Part shown: positions 1 to 7,919 of the stretch, in pieces
How positions within the stretch are numbered: the stretch's first letter is position 1
How the letters are laid out: the number at the start of each line of letters is the position of its first letter
Assembly: GCA_903881505.1 (NCBI GenBank)
Contig: CAIRTM010000052.1
Coordinates: 1 to 32,314, forward strand
Direction of reading: 5' to 3'
Source of the DNA: an uncultured delta proteobacterium
GTDB lineage: Bacteria; Desulfobacterota; WTBG01; CAIYCZ01; CAIRTM01
Length of the DNA: 32,314 nt
Program-made: the position numbers and the translations under genes
Notes under the pieces: model-generated
The model's database searches: none
Told to the model about the DNA's origin: nothing
What the model saw: the letters and a program-made list of their open reading frames with translations, nothing else

Positions 1-2
1 GG

Positions 3-71
3 GAGCATGAGGCTGAGAAATTTTCCGGAGAATTGGCTGCTGAAATGTCGGCTCATCATGGCTCCGCATAA
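3..71 (+). CDS. C-terminal end of an unknown protein (cut by window edge)
   Basis: Frame 3 is open from the window edge to TAA at 69-71 and reads as an acidic, alanine-rich helical tail (EHEAEKFSGELAAEMS...). The frame-1 alternative runs to 132 but reads much less like protein. No family can be recognised from 22 residues. An inverted repeat (90-106) follows the stop at a terminator-like distance. It is called only because composition and the trailing hairpin fit a gene end. Confidence 0.35.
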   Translation, partial: EHEAEKFSGELAAEMSAHHGSA

Positions 72-89
72 GCCTTTCCGGACATTTAT

Positions 90-106
90 CCGGACATTTT
101 GTCCGG
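90..106. repeat. GTCCGG hairpin with an extra half site
   Basis: CCGGAC (90-95) and GTCCGG (101-106) form a 6-bp stem around ATTTT. A further CCGGACA copy lies just upstream (78-84), giving three half sites in 29 bases. There is no T-run, so this is either a weak terminator for the upstream gene tail or a repeated protein-binding site. Confidence 0.4.
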
Positions 107-128
107 GTAAGCACGACAACCCCAAAGC

Positions 129-200
129 ATGAAAACGATTAAAGACCTGCCAGCACACAGCCGACCTCGCGAGGAATTGCGGGAGAAGGGCGAGATATAG
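129..200 (+). pseudogene. radC remnant, 23-codon 5' fragment
   Basis: The reading frame ATG 129 to TAG 200 encodes 23 residues. The first 21 match the start of the intact RadC at 275 with one substitution (E for K at residue 16), then identity stops abruptly and the frame ends two codons later. At nucleotide level 11 of 63 bases differ and 10 of these are synonymous. The fragment therefore comes from a related but diverged radC that was under selection, not from a recent local duplication. It has no clear Shine-Dalgarno sequence. A deletion or recombination between two radC genes would explain it. A functional micro-peptide is unlikely. Confidence 0.75.
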
Positions 201-223
201 TCAGAAACTCAATCATCTAAGGC

Positions 224-258
224 TATCGCGCCATAAATCGCGCTATTTTGGCGCGATA
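224..258. promoter_or_regulatory. Palindromic site upstream of radC
   Basis: A perfect 10-bp inverted repeat, TATCGCGCCA (224-233) and TGGCGCGATA (249-258), lies 16 bases before radC. The spacer and flank carry further partial copies of the same words (ATAAATCGCGCTATTT, CGATAAATAGCG). It overlaps the region where the radC promoter or leader must lie, so it may be an operator or a 5'-UTR hairpin. The binding factor is unknown. Confidence 0.45.
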
Positions 259-274
259 AATAGCGGAGGGAACA

Positions 275-937
275 ATGAAAACAATTAAGGACCTGCCCGC
301 GCACAGTCGGCCACGAGAAAAACTGCGGGAGAAGGGCGCTTCTGCCCTGACTGATGAAGAACTTGTAAGCGCGATTCTCGGCATGGGCACGGCAGGCATG
401 GACGTGCGCACCATTGCCCGGCAAGTAGCCGGGCTGATCCGCGAGCACAAGACCGGGTTAACATTGAATCACCTGCTCGCCGTCCCCGGCATGGGACTGG
501 CCAAGGCTGGACAAATCTTGTCGGCCTTTGAGCTTGCCCGGCGGTACTTGCTGAAAGAAACCGTCAAAATCATGGTGGCGGAAGATGTCCTGCCCCTTGT
601 GGCCGATATTGCCGGGAAGCAACAGGAACACTTTGTGTGTATTTCCCTTAACGGGGCAAATGAGGTCATTGAAAAGCGAACCGTGACTATCGGCCTGCTG
701 GATCAAAGCCCGGTTCATCCTCGGGAAGTTTTTGCCGACGTGATTGCCGACCATGCCGCTGCGGTCATATTCGCCCACAATCACCCCTCGGGCGAGCTTC
801 AGCCGAGTGAAGCTGATCGTTGTACACACGAGCAGCTAACCGAAGCGGCGAAGATTCTGGGCCTTCGCGTTCTCGATCACATCATCGTGGCGAAGACCGG
901 CTATTACAGTTATCAGAAAACGGGTCTAATTCAATGA
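275..937 (+). CDS. radC: RadC family JAB/MPN-domain protein
   Basis: This is a 220-residue protein of normal RadC length. An N-terminal UPF0758 helix-hairpin-helix region (about residues 1-95, with a VPGMGLAKAGQI hairpin) precedes a JAB/MPN domain (about 100-220). The family signature HNHPSG is at residues 168-173 with Asp181 ten residues after the second His, so the JAMM-type zinc ligand set H-x-H-x10-D is complete. A good ribosome site (GGAGGG) sits 5 bases before ATG 275. The family is often carried on mobile DNA and its cellular role remains unsettled; the old link to DNA repair is not well supported. Palindromic DNA lies upstream and a truncated second radC start lies at 129-200, pointing to recombination here. 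Identification is secure, function is not. Confidence 0.93.
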   Translation: MKTIKDLPAHSRPREKLREKGASALTDEELVSAILGMGTAGMDVRTIARQVAGLIREHKTGLTLNHLLAVPGMGLAKAGQILSAFELARRYLLKETVKIMVAEDVLPLVADIAGKQQEHFVCISLNGANEVIEKRTVTIGLLDQSPVHPREVFADVIADHAAAVIFAHNHPSGELQPSEADRCTHEQLTEAAKILGLRVLDHIIVAKTGYYSYQKTGLIQ

Positions 938-1068
938 AGAAAGAAGAGACAGTCCAATCGGGTAGCCGGTAAGTAAATTCTTGACCCGCAGGTTCTTAAC
1001 AGACACCAGTTCCCGATTGAACAAATAAGGTGACTGTTTAAAAACCCTTTTTCGATCAACACTGCAAG

Positions 1069-2274
1069 ATGAAACACGCACCCGAAACCACACAGCCGTT
1101 TTTCACGCCCGCAACGCGGCTCATGACCGCGCTGATGCTCATCGGGCTCGCCTTCGGCGCCTGGCGCATGATTGCCGGGCTCGGCGCCGCAACCAACCTG
1201 AGCGATCAGTATCCGCTCGGTTTGTGGATCGGGCTTGACGTTGCAACCGGCGTGGCCCTGGCTGCCGGCGGGTTCACCAGCGCGGCGCTTGTCTATATAT
1301 TCAACCGAACGCACTTCAAGGCGATTATCCGCCCTGCCCTGCTCACCGCACTGCTGGGCTACACGTTTGTGGCAGTCGGGCTCGCGTTCGACCTTGGGCG
1401 CTGGCATGCGATCTGGCACCCGATGCTGGCCTCCATGTGGCAGGGCAACTCCGTGCTGTTTGAAGTCGCAATCTGCGTCATGCTGTATTTAAACGTACTC
1501 TACCTTGAATTCGCTCCGGTGGTGCTTGAGCGATTCATCGGGCGTGTGCGGCTGCCGGGGAAATTCGCACGCATGAGCAGCACGCTTGACCTCGGCCTGC
1601 GCATGGCCTCCTTTGCTCTCGGCCGCCTGATGCCCGTGCTGATCATTGCCGGGGTCGTGCTTTCCTGCCTGCACCAGTCATCGCTGGGATCTCTTATGAT
1701 GATCGCGCCCTGCAAGCTGCACCCGCTGTACTGGTCGCCCATCCTGCCCCTGCTGTTTCTGACTTCGGCGATCGCGGTCGGCTTTCCCATGATCATCGCG
1801 GAGTCGCTGCTCTCCAGCCGTGCCTTCAGCCGCAACCCGAAAATGTATATCCTGACTCCTTTGAGCCGCTGCTGCCCCTGGCTGATCGGCCTGTACTGTG
1901 TGTGCCGTGCGGCCGACATGCTGCTGCGCGGAACCTGGGTATTTTTATTTGAGCCCTCAACGGCCGCGCTTGTCTGCTGGATTGAATTCGGTTTGCTGGG
2001 AGTGGTGCCGTGCTGTTTGTTCATGTCGCGCGACGTTCGTTCAAACGAACGTACGCTTGCAATTGCCTCCGGCATGTATATCCTCGGCGTCGCGCTTAAC
2101 CGCTGCGCGGTGTTTTTCCTTGCCGTCAGCCCCCAGTACGCGCAAGGCTCCTATGTGCCTGCCCTGGCCGAGTTCGCCCTCACGCTCGGCCTGATCCTGT
2201 GCATCGTCCTGTGCTTTCGCGCCGCGGTGCGCTGGCTGCCGGTGCTGCCGGAGCATGACCAATACAAAGCTTAA
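1069..2274 (+). CDS. HybB/NrfD-family membrane subunit (orphan)
   Basis: This 401-residue polytopic membrane protein has about ten hydrophobic segments. Its first 140 residues (NLSDQYPLGLWIGLDV, VALAAGGFTSAALVYIFNR, then the FDLGR turn) match the HybB branch of the NrfD/PsrC family. Those proteins are the quinone-reactive membrane anchors of hydrogenases, polysulfide reductases and related complexes, and they bind no haem themselves. Partner Fe-S or catalytic subunits normally lie next door, but neither neighbour (radC, a symporter) is one. It may serve a complex encoded elsewhere, possibly even the flavin/Fe-S cluster later in this window. The start has only a poor ribosome site. Family assignment is firm; the partner is unknown. 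Confidence 0.85.
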   Translation: MKHAPETTQPFFTPATRLMTALMLIGLAFGAWRMIAGLGAATNLSDQYPLGLWIGLDVATGVALAAGGFTSAALVYIFNRTHFKAIIRPALLTALLGYTFVAVGLAFDLGRWHAIWHPMLASMWQGNSVLFEVAICVMLYLNVLYLEFAPVVLERFIGRVRLPGKFARMSSTLDLGLRMASFALGRLMPVLIIAGVVLSCLHQSSLGSLMMIAPCKLHPLYWSPILPLLFLTSAIAVGFPMIIAESLLSSRAFSRNPKMYILTPLSRCCPWLIGLYCVCRAADMLLRGTWVFLFEPSTAALVCWIEFGLLGVVPCCLFMSRDVRSNERTLAIASGMYILGVALNRCAVFFLAVSPQYAQGSYVPALAEFALTLGLILCIVLCFRAAVRWLPVLPEHDQYKA

Positions 2275-2293
2275 ATCCCCGCAGACAATAATC

Positions 2294-2322
2294 TTGACAC
2301 GCAATCGCCACTGTTTTATAGT
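2294..2322 (+). promoter_or_regulatory. Sigma70-type promoter for the AGCS symporter
   Basis: A consensus TTGACA (2294-2299) is followed after exactly 17 bases by TATAGT (2317-2322), about 175 bases before the probable start at 2497. The element is almost the same as the one at 7806-7834 before uppP, including the bases after the -35 (CGCAA) and after the -10 (CTG). Confidence 0.8.
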
Positions 2323-2496
2323 CTGCCGGTTTCAAACAAGGCTCCTGTAAAAACATTGTGTATCAGCCGGGGCAGGGCCGGGGACGTATAAAATTTTGTA
2401 CTTAACGCCTGCCTGACAGGCATATGATGCATACCGGCATTACACCACTGCGGCAGCCCGGCAGGGATGCCCCGGCATACGACAGAAAGAGCTGAT

Positions 2497-3852
2497 ATGC
2501 TGCAGCTGCACGAGGCCATCATCTGGCTCAACGGCTGGCTCTGGGGCCCGCCCATGCTCGTGCTTCTGTTCGGCACGCATCTGTTTCTCACCTTCAGGCT
2601 CAAGGGCATTCAGCGCTACACCTGGCTTGCCATAAAGCTTTCATTCAGCAGGGACGAGGAAAGCCAGGGCGACGTGAGCCAGTTCGGTGCGCTCACGACT
2701 GCCCTGGCCGCAACCATCGGAACGGGAAATATCGTAGGAGTAGCCACCGCCGTTGCGCTGGGCGGCCCCGGGGCGGTCCTGTGGTGCTGGCTCACGGGCG
2801 TGTTCGGTATCGCCACCAAGTACGCCGAAGCGCTGCTGTCGGTAAAATACCGCGTGCAAACCTCGGACGGCACCATGCTCGGCGGTCCCATGTATGCCCT
2901 TGAGCGGGGTCTGGGGCAGAAGTGGCTGGCCGTTATCTTCTGCATCTGCACCTCCATTGCCGCGTTCGGCATCGGCAATATGGTACAGGCAAATTCCGTT
3001 GCCTCTCTTGTGCAGGAATCATTTCAAATATCCCGTGCATACTCGGGGCTTGCCATGACAGCGCTGGTCGCCGTGGTCATACTGGGCGGTGTGCGCTGGA
3101 TAGCCGTTACCTGCGAAGCGCTGGTGCCGTTCATGGCGATTTTTTACGTCGGGGGCTGCCTGCTCATTCTTGCCATGAATGCAGGCCATGTGCTGCCGGC
3201 CATACAGCTTATCTTCTCGTCGGCGTTCACGCCGCAGGCCGCCGGCGGCGGCTTTACAGGCGCAAGCATCATGATCGCGGCGCGCTACGGCATTGCCCGC
3301 GGGCTGTTTTCCAATGAGTCGGGCCTGGGGTCCGCGCCCATTGTTGCCGCTGCCGCCCGGACGCGCAATCCCGTACGGCAGGCCCTGGTGTCTTCAACCG
3401 GCACATTCTGGGATACGGTGGTCGTCTGCGCCATGACCGGCATCGTCATTGTCAGCAGCGTGCTGCGCAACCCCGCGCTGTTCCAGGGGATGCGGGGCGA
3501 TGCACTCACCAGGGCGGCCTTTTCCCAGATACCCTACGTGGGGACGACGGTGCTTGTCGTGGGACTTTTAACCTTTGTGTTTTCGACCATTCTCGGCTGG
3601 TCCTATTACGGCGAGCGCGCCATGGAATACCTGTGCGGCAAAAAGGCGATCATTCCCTACCGCGTCGCCTGGGTCATGGCAGTCTATGTCGGCTCAATCA
3701 TGACCCTGCCGCTGGTATGGGACCTGGCCGATGCCATGAACGCGCTGATGGCCATACCCAATCTCGTTGCGCTTATTCTGCTCAGCAAAGTGGTCGTTGC
3801 CGAAACACAGACATATTTGTGGGGCGGGCGGCTTGACGATCAAGGCATGTGA
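2497..3852 (+). CDS. Alanine or glycine:cation symporter (AGCS family)
   Basis: This integral membrane protein (451 residues from ATG 2497) takes up small neutral amino acids, usually alanine or glycine, with Na+ or H+. The N-terminal INGWLWGPP-like segment (LNGWLWGPPMLVLLFGTHLF), the GTGNIVGVATAVALGGPGAV region and the NESGLGSAPIVAAAA stretch are hallmarks of the family (PF01235). Eleven or so membrane segments are visible. I prefer ATG 2497 over ATG 2467: AGAAAGAG lies 5 bases before 2497 and family members begin near this point, while 2467 has no spaced ribosome site. It is probably monocistronic behind the promoter at 2294. Substrate specificity cannot be told from sequence alone. Confidence 0.92.
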   Translation: MLQLHEAIIWLNGWLWGPPMLVLLFGTHLFLTFRLKGIQRYTWLAIKLSFSRDEESQGDVSQFGALTTALAATIGTGNIVGVATAVALGGPGAVLWCWLTGVFGIATKYAEALLSVKYRVQTSDGTMLGGPMYALERGLGQKWLAVIFCICTSIAAFGIGNMVQANSVASLVQESFQISRAYSGLAMTALVAVVILGGVRWIAVTCEALVPFMAIFYVGGCLLILAMNAGHVLPAIQLIFSSAFTPQAAGGGFTGASIMIAARYGIARGLFSNESGLGSAPIVAAAARTRNPVRQALVSSTGTFWDTVVVCAMTGIVIVSSVLRNPALFQGMRGDALTRAAFSQIPYVGTTVLVVGLLTFVFSTILGWSYYGERAMEYLCGKKAIIPYRVAWVMAVYVGSIMTLPLVWDLADAMNALMAIPNLVALILLSKVVVAETQTYLWGGRLDDQGM

Positions 3853-4002
3853 AAGCCTGCCGGCGCTGCAGGCCCAGACTTTGCATATATGCACAGCAGC
3901 TGAAAAGGACGGTGCCTATCCACCATTTCCCTTTTGCAGGCTATAGCTAATTCACAAAACCGGGCATCCCATCCGGGCTGCCTGCGAAAACAGCCTTTCG
4001 GG

Positions 4003-4051
4003 TTGACATACAAACTCATTATCAAAGACTCCCGCAGCGCCGCGGGATTTT
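4003..4051 (+). promoter_or_regulatory. Leader of the Nramp gene: consensus -35 box and hairpin with T-run
   Basis: A perfect TTGACA (4003-4008) is present but no convincing -10 follows at 16-18 bases. A hairpin TCCCGC/GCGGGA (4030-4035/4042-4047) ending in TTTTAT follows. This is either the terminator of the symporter gene ending at 3852 or a leader hairpin of the Nramp gene. I could not match it to a known Mn2+ riboswitch. Confidence 0.3.
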
Positions 4052-4125
4052 ATACAGCAGGCCGCACCAGGGGGGGCATTCCACATCGCGCGACCGCAAT
4101 CGGGTTCGACAGGAGCATGCCATCC

Positions 4126-5388
4126 ATGGCAGACATGCCGCACAACGAATCAGATGCCCGCAGAAGGGGCTTCGGCATAACCGGGCTGCTCACATACATA
4201 GGGCCCGGGCTGCTTGTGACCGTCGGGTTCATCGATCCGGGCAACTGGGCTTCGAACATGGCGGCGGGGTCGGCCTTCGGATATAAGCTGCTGTGGGTCG
4301 TGTCGCTTTCCACCATCATGCTCATCTTCCTGCAGCACAATGCCGCCCACCTGGGCATTGCAACGGGCCTGTGCCTGTCAGAGGCGGCAACCCGCCACCT
4401 GAGACCGGCGGCCTCGCGGCTCGTGCTGGGGTCGGCCGTGCTGGCTTCGGTTTCCACGGCCCTGGCCGAAATCCTCGGCGGCGCCATAGCCCTGCATATG
4501 CTCTTGAAAATTCCCGTGCGTGTCGGGGCCGCCATCACCGCCGCGCTGGTGCTGTGGATGCTTTTCTCGAGCGCCTACCACAGGCTCGAAAAACTCATCA
4601 TCGGCTTCGTTTCGCTTATCGGCGCTGCCTTCCTGTTCGAACTGACCCTGGTCGGCACAGACTGGAAGGCTGCGCTGGCGGGCTGGGTGGAGCCGTCGCT
4701 GCCCGAGGGCTCCATCATGATAGTCATGAGCGTGCTCGGCGCCGTGGTCATGCCGCACAACCTGTTTCTGCACTCCGAAGTGATCCAGAGCAGGCAGTGG
4801 AACCTGGAAGACGGCGCCACGATCAGGAGGCAGCTCAAGTACGAATTTCTCGACACGCTTTTTTCAATGGGCGTGGGATGGGCGATCAACAGCGCCATGA
4901 TACTGGTTGCGGCGGCAACATTCTTCGCGCGGTCCATCCAGGTAAGCGAGCTGCAGCAGGCGCAGGAAACGCTCGTACCCCTGCTGGGGACAGCTGCCGG
5001 GGCCGTATTCGCCGTGGCGCTGCTGTGTGCGGGCATCTCCTCCACCGTAACCGCGGGCATTGCGGGCGGCTCGATCGTTGCCGGCATATGCGGCCAGCCC
5101 TACGATATCGGCCGCAGGGCCTCGCGAACAGGCGTGGGCATAACGCTCATTGGCGCAACGGCTCTGATCTTCTTCATCGAACGGCCGTTCCAGGGGCTGA
5201 TCCTGTCGCAGGTCTTTCTCAGCATCCAGCTCCCGTTCACCGTGTTTCTCCAGATCTATCTCACCTCATCGGCAAAAGTTATGGGCCCGTACAGGAATTC
5301 GACTGCCGACAGCATTGTGCTGTGGACCCTTGCCGCCATAGTCTCGGGACTGAACCTGCTGCTGCTTGCCGATTTTCTCCGGCAATAA
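4126..5388 (+). CDS. mntH: Nramp-family divalent metal (Mn2+/Fe2+) transporter
   Basis: This 420-residue transporter has about eleven membrane segments. The two metal-binding motifs of Nramp proteins are intact: DPGN at residues 37-40 in the first helix, and A206-x-x-M209 followed by PH in the sixth helix (GAVVMPHN). Aspartate, asparagine, alanine and methionine are the known ligands for Mn2+/Fe2+, so the binding site looks canonical and unlike the Mg2+ or Al3+ variants that lose the methionine. ATG 4126 is chosen because AGGAG (4111-4115) lies ten bases upstream; upstream in-frame ATGs at 3934 and 4117 lack usable spacing. Uptake of Mn2+ or Fe2+ with protons is the expected role. Confidence 0.9.
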   Translation: MADMPHNESDARRRGFGITGLLTYIGPGLLVTVGFIDPGNWASNMAAGSAFGYKLLWVVSLSTIMLIFLQHNAAHLGIATGLCLSEAATRHLRPAASRLVLGSAVLASVSTALAEILGGAIALHMLLKIPVRVGAAITAALVLWMLFSSAYHRLEKLIIGFVSLIGAAFLFELTLVGTDWKAALAGWVEPSLPEGSIMIVMSVLGAVVMPHNLFLHSEVIQSRQWNLEDGATIRRQLKYEFLDTLFSMGVGWAINSAMILVAAATFFARSIQVSELQQAQETLVPLLGTAAGAVFAVALLCAGISSTVTAGIAGGSIVAGICGQPYDIGRRASRTGVGITLIGATALIFFIERPFQGLILSQVFLSIQLPFTVFLQIYLTSSAKVMGPYRNSTADSIVLWTLAAIVSGLNLLLLADFLRQ

Positions 5389-5736
5389 CGGGGCTGCGGG
5401 AAACAGTGCATGCACCCCGTCCTGTCAGGATCATCTGATTGCAGATTGCTGATTGCTGCTTACCATTGCCCGTAGAATCGTGTTGATATGGGTTCAACCG
5501 AAACACATACTGAACGGGCCATGTGCAGTCTGACTGAGGAGAATCAGGATTGTCCGCGGGGCAGTGCGAAAAGGTGTGCGCTCAAGGGCACATGCAGATG
5601 CCCTGTATCCCAGCCGAAACCGAATGCGCCCTCACACCCGGCCTGGTGCCGTGCATTGTCATGTGCTGCCGCGCGGCCGGCTTCCCGTGATTGACGCCGG
5701 GGCAGCGGGATGCTCCGCGTCTGACGAGAAAAGCTT
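5389..5736. other. Gene-free interval between convergent genes
   Basis: No supported gene lies here. It holds three tandem copies of a 7-base unit (GATTGCA/GATTGCT, 5437-5457). It also holds a cysteine-rich plus-strand frame (5488-5694) that lacks a ribosome site and any recognisable domain; I do not call it. Confidence 0.5.
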
Positions 5737-5967
5737 CTAGGCAAACAGGCTCAGCAGCCATTTATTCACCGGCCGCAGGATGCCGCTCCACACGATCAGG
5801 CCGATGAGTGTGCTCAGGCCCGCAACCACCAGCCATTTCTGGGGCGTGGTGAAAGCGCTGCTGCGCAGCAGGGCGTAAATGCCCAGCGGAGGAAATGCCT
5901 GAAAAGCAAAAATAACCTTTGCCCGGTTGTTGTACCATTTGGGTTTCTGGTTCCGATCCTGGTCCAT
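5737..5967 (-). CDS. Small two-helix membrane protein, unknown function
   Basis: A 76-residue protein with a charged N-terminus (residues 1-17, ending NNRAKVI), one hydrophobic helix around 18-34 (FAFQAFPPLGIYALLR) and a second around 45-65. A strong GGGGAG site lies just before ATG 5967 and a good promoter with a perfect TATAAT lies at 6065-6093, so it is very likely expressed alone. The YNN.AKVI.AF..FPPLGIYAL pattern resembles short uncharacterised bacterial membrane proteins, but I cannot name a family. The radical-SAM gene upstream on the same strand stops at 6109, and the promoter sits between the two. Confidence 0.7.
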   Translation of the reverse strand: MDQDRNQKPKWYNNRAKVIFAFQAFPPLGIYALLRSSAFTTPQKWLVVAGLSTLIGLIVWSGILRPVNKWLLSLFA

Positions 5968-6064
5968 GTTCTCCCCGCCGTTGAAGGTTCATTGCCGCTG
6001 GTCCTGCATGCGGTACGCCTGCATGCTTGTATGTGTGTCACTTACACGTCGCGTTGTACGGTAG

Positions 6065-6093
6065 ATTATAACAGATCGCCGCACTGCGCGCAA
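6065..6093 (-). promoter_or_regulatory. Promoter of the small membrane protein gene
   Basis: On the minus strand TTGCGC (6088-6093) and TATAAT (6065-6070) are separated by 17 bases. The -10 box is a perfect consensus and is preceded by TG in extended -10 position. It would give a leader of about 90 bases before ATG 5967. Confidence 0.6.
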
Positions 6094-6108
6094 TTGCGGT
6101 TCGCGCAG

Positions 6109-7641
6109 CTACACAACCTGCCGGCCTTTGCCGGCCAGAAACGGCGCATGATTGGAGCCGAACAGCGGAGGCTTGCTGCGGATGATCCCGGCAATCGCGC
6201 CGGTACGCTTGAAGCGCTGATCGAGAAAACGGCGCACGCTTTTCCTGTCCCAGCCTGCAGGGTGGTCGAAATCGGCATACAGCGACAGGTCGGCTTCGGA
6301 AAACGAACGCGTTGCATGCAGTGAATCCTGAGCGGCGACAACCGGCATATTGAAAACCGCGACATTGAGGAAATCGATATAGGCTGCATGCGCTGCCGTG
6401 AAATGAAGGGTCATCTGCGCCTCGCGCTCCGTTTCCCACGGCGTGCCGAACAGCAAATACACGTACGCTGCAATGCCGGCTTCATGCAGGCAGCGCAGGG
6501 TCGTAGACGCCTCAGAGCTTGATATACCCTTATGCATCGCTTCCAGCACCCGGTCGCTGCCGGACTCGATCCCCAGCTGCAGCATCACGCAGCCTGATGC
6601 GCGCAGCGCGCGGCAGAAGTCGGGGGCCTGCAGCTCGCGCGATACCCTGACAAAGCCGTACCACGGCGCTCCCGGCGGCGTTTGCGCAAGCTGTCCAAGC
6701 AGGGCCGGGCTGATCGCGTTGTCGAGCAGGTGCAAAAGCGCAGGGCTGTATGTGTCGCACAGCTGCCGTACGTACAGCGCCGCCTGGCCAGCGGGTACAG
6801 GATGGTATGCATTGCCTTCGGCCTGTTCAGGGCAGAACGCGCACTGCTGCCAGCAGCAGCCCTGCGAAGCGCTGTAGGGAATAATCCTGCCCGGTGCCAG
6901 ATACCGGTCAAGGTCCGCTGATTCATAATCCGGCACAATATCGGCAAGCTGCGGCGCCTGTCCGGCACCCGCAAGCCGGCACAGCTGCTCCTCGCCGGGC
7001 CCTTCAACCAAAGCGTCAACCAGCCCGTCAAAGGCAAGCCGCACGCCGGGACGCCGCAGCCAGGATGTTATCAGCCCGCCCCCGAGCGCGATGCGCACGC
7101 CGGGCGCCAGCTTTTTCAGAAAACCGATCAGCGCAAATGCGCACAGGGCCTGGCTGAGGTATGTGATTGAAATGCCGATCAACCCGGGTGAACACTCTTC
7201 AAGCAGGCCCGGCAGGCGCTCCCGATAATACCCGTAAAAAGGATTGCGTTCCGGCAGTTCGGCTGCCCGAACGAGATCATCGCTTCGAATGGGCTCCAGA
7301 GCGTTCGAGCTGTAATCGCCAAACGACACACGGGCGCCAGAAGGCGCGCTGTACACGTCCAGCAGGCGGTTGAGGTCACGAACCGCACGGCTGTAGGCTG
7401 CATGGCTCCTGAACGCACGGCCGCTGCGGATATCTTCACAATGACGCTGCCGGCTGCCCTCCGCGCGTTTGGTCCATGTATCACCGACATTCGCCGGAGC
7501 CTGCAGCATATGCAGCAGGCCCTCGAGGTTGGCGTCAAGCATGGTCGCCTGAACACCGCCAGCGGCAAGCGCGGTCTTCAGACGCGCGATGCCGGCCGGA
7601 GGCTCGCAGGGACGTGTAACGGGCGGATTGATGAGCAGCAT
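6109..7641 (-). CDS. B12-binding-type radical SAM protein
   Basis: This protein (510 residues from ATG 7641) has the two-part build of cobalamin-dependent-type radical SAM enzymes. The N-terminal Rossmann-like region (about 1-210) opens with MLLINPPVTRP and contains a GGG loop (VRIALGGGLITSW). The radical-SAM barrel carries C263-x3-C267-x2-C270, the [4Fe-4S]/SAM motif, followed by the MLQLGIESGSDRVLEAMHKG stretch typical of this superfamily. The DxHxxG cobalamin motif is not visible, so binding of B12 through histidine is doubtful. An in-frame TTG at 7656 and GTG at 7647 are alternative starts; none has a clear ribosome site. Neighbouring genes give no clue to the substrate. Confidence 0.85.
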   Translation of the reverse strand: MLLINPPVTRPCEPPAGIARLKTALAAGGVQATMLDANLEGLLHMLQAPANVGDTWTKRAEGSRQRHCEDIRSGRAFRSHAAYSRAVRDLNRLLDVYSAPSGARVSFGDYSSNALEPIRSDDLVRAAELPERNPFYGYYRERLPGLLEECSPGLIGISITYLSQALCAFALIGFLKKLAPGVRIALGGGLITSWLRRPGVRLAFDGLVDALVEGPGEEQLCRLAGAGQAPQLADIVPDYESADLDRYLAPGRIIPYSASQGCCWQQCAFCPEQAEGNAYHPVPAGQAALYVRQLCDTYSPALLHLLDNAISPALLGQLAQTPPGAPWYGFVRVSRELQAPDFCRALRASGCVMLQLGIESGSDRVLEAMHKGISSSEASTTLRCLHEAGIAAYVYLLFGTPWETEREAQMTLHFTAAHAAYIDFLNVAVFNMPVVAAQDSLHATRSFSEADLSLYADFDHPAGWDRKSVRRFLDQRFKRTGAIAGIIRSKPPLFGSNHAPFLAGKGRQVV

Positions 7642-7805
7642 GCGCACTATTGTCAAGTATGCGGTACAGATTGATGAAAAGCAATGCCGGACACACCTTC
7701 TGCGTTACTGTCTGCTGTATACCTGATCTGCTACCACATAGCAAACCACCCGGCATACCGCAAGGGTTTTGTGTAGTACCAGACCTGCCTGCGTACGCAT
7801 TTGCC

Positions 7806-7834
7806 TTGACACGCAACCGTGCCTGCCTTATAGT
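7806..7834 (+). promoter_or_regulatory. Sigma70-type promoter for uppP
   Basis: TTGACA (7806-7811), a 17-base spacer and TATAGT (7829-7834) lie 86 bases before uppP. Sequence identity with the promoter at 2294-2322 extends well beyond the two boxes. Confidence 0.8.
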
Positions 7835-7919
7835 CTGAGCATCTCAAAATACATTCCCGTCACTGCTTCAGGCTCATACACCTCAATTCCAACATCAAGG
7901 CACAGGGACTAACATCATC

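Noticed and set aside
938-1068. TTGACC-like box upstream of the HybB/NrfD gene as promoter
   Set aside because: No acceptable -10 hexamer lies 15-19 bases downstream.
3934-4125. 64-residue N-terminal extension of the Nramp protein
   Set aside because: It is basic and low-complexity, has no ribosome site at 3934, contains the hairpin at 4030-4051, and is not expected for the family; AGGAG before 4126 fits better.
3853-4125. Possible manganese (yybP-ykoY) riboswitch before the Nramp gene
   Set aside because: The conserved loop sequences of that riboswitch are not visible; only a short GC hairpin with a T-run is present.
5488-5694. Cysteine-rich 68-residue open frame on the plus strand
   Set aside because: It has no ribosome site before 5488 or the internal ATG at 5521, no recognisable domain, and an Ala/Pro/Arg-rich end typical of random GC-rich sequence.
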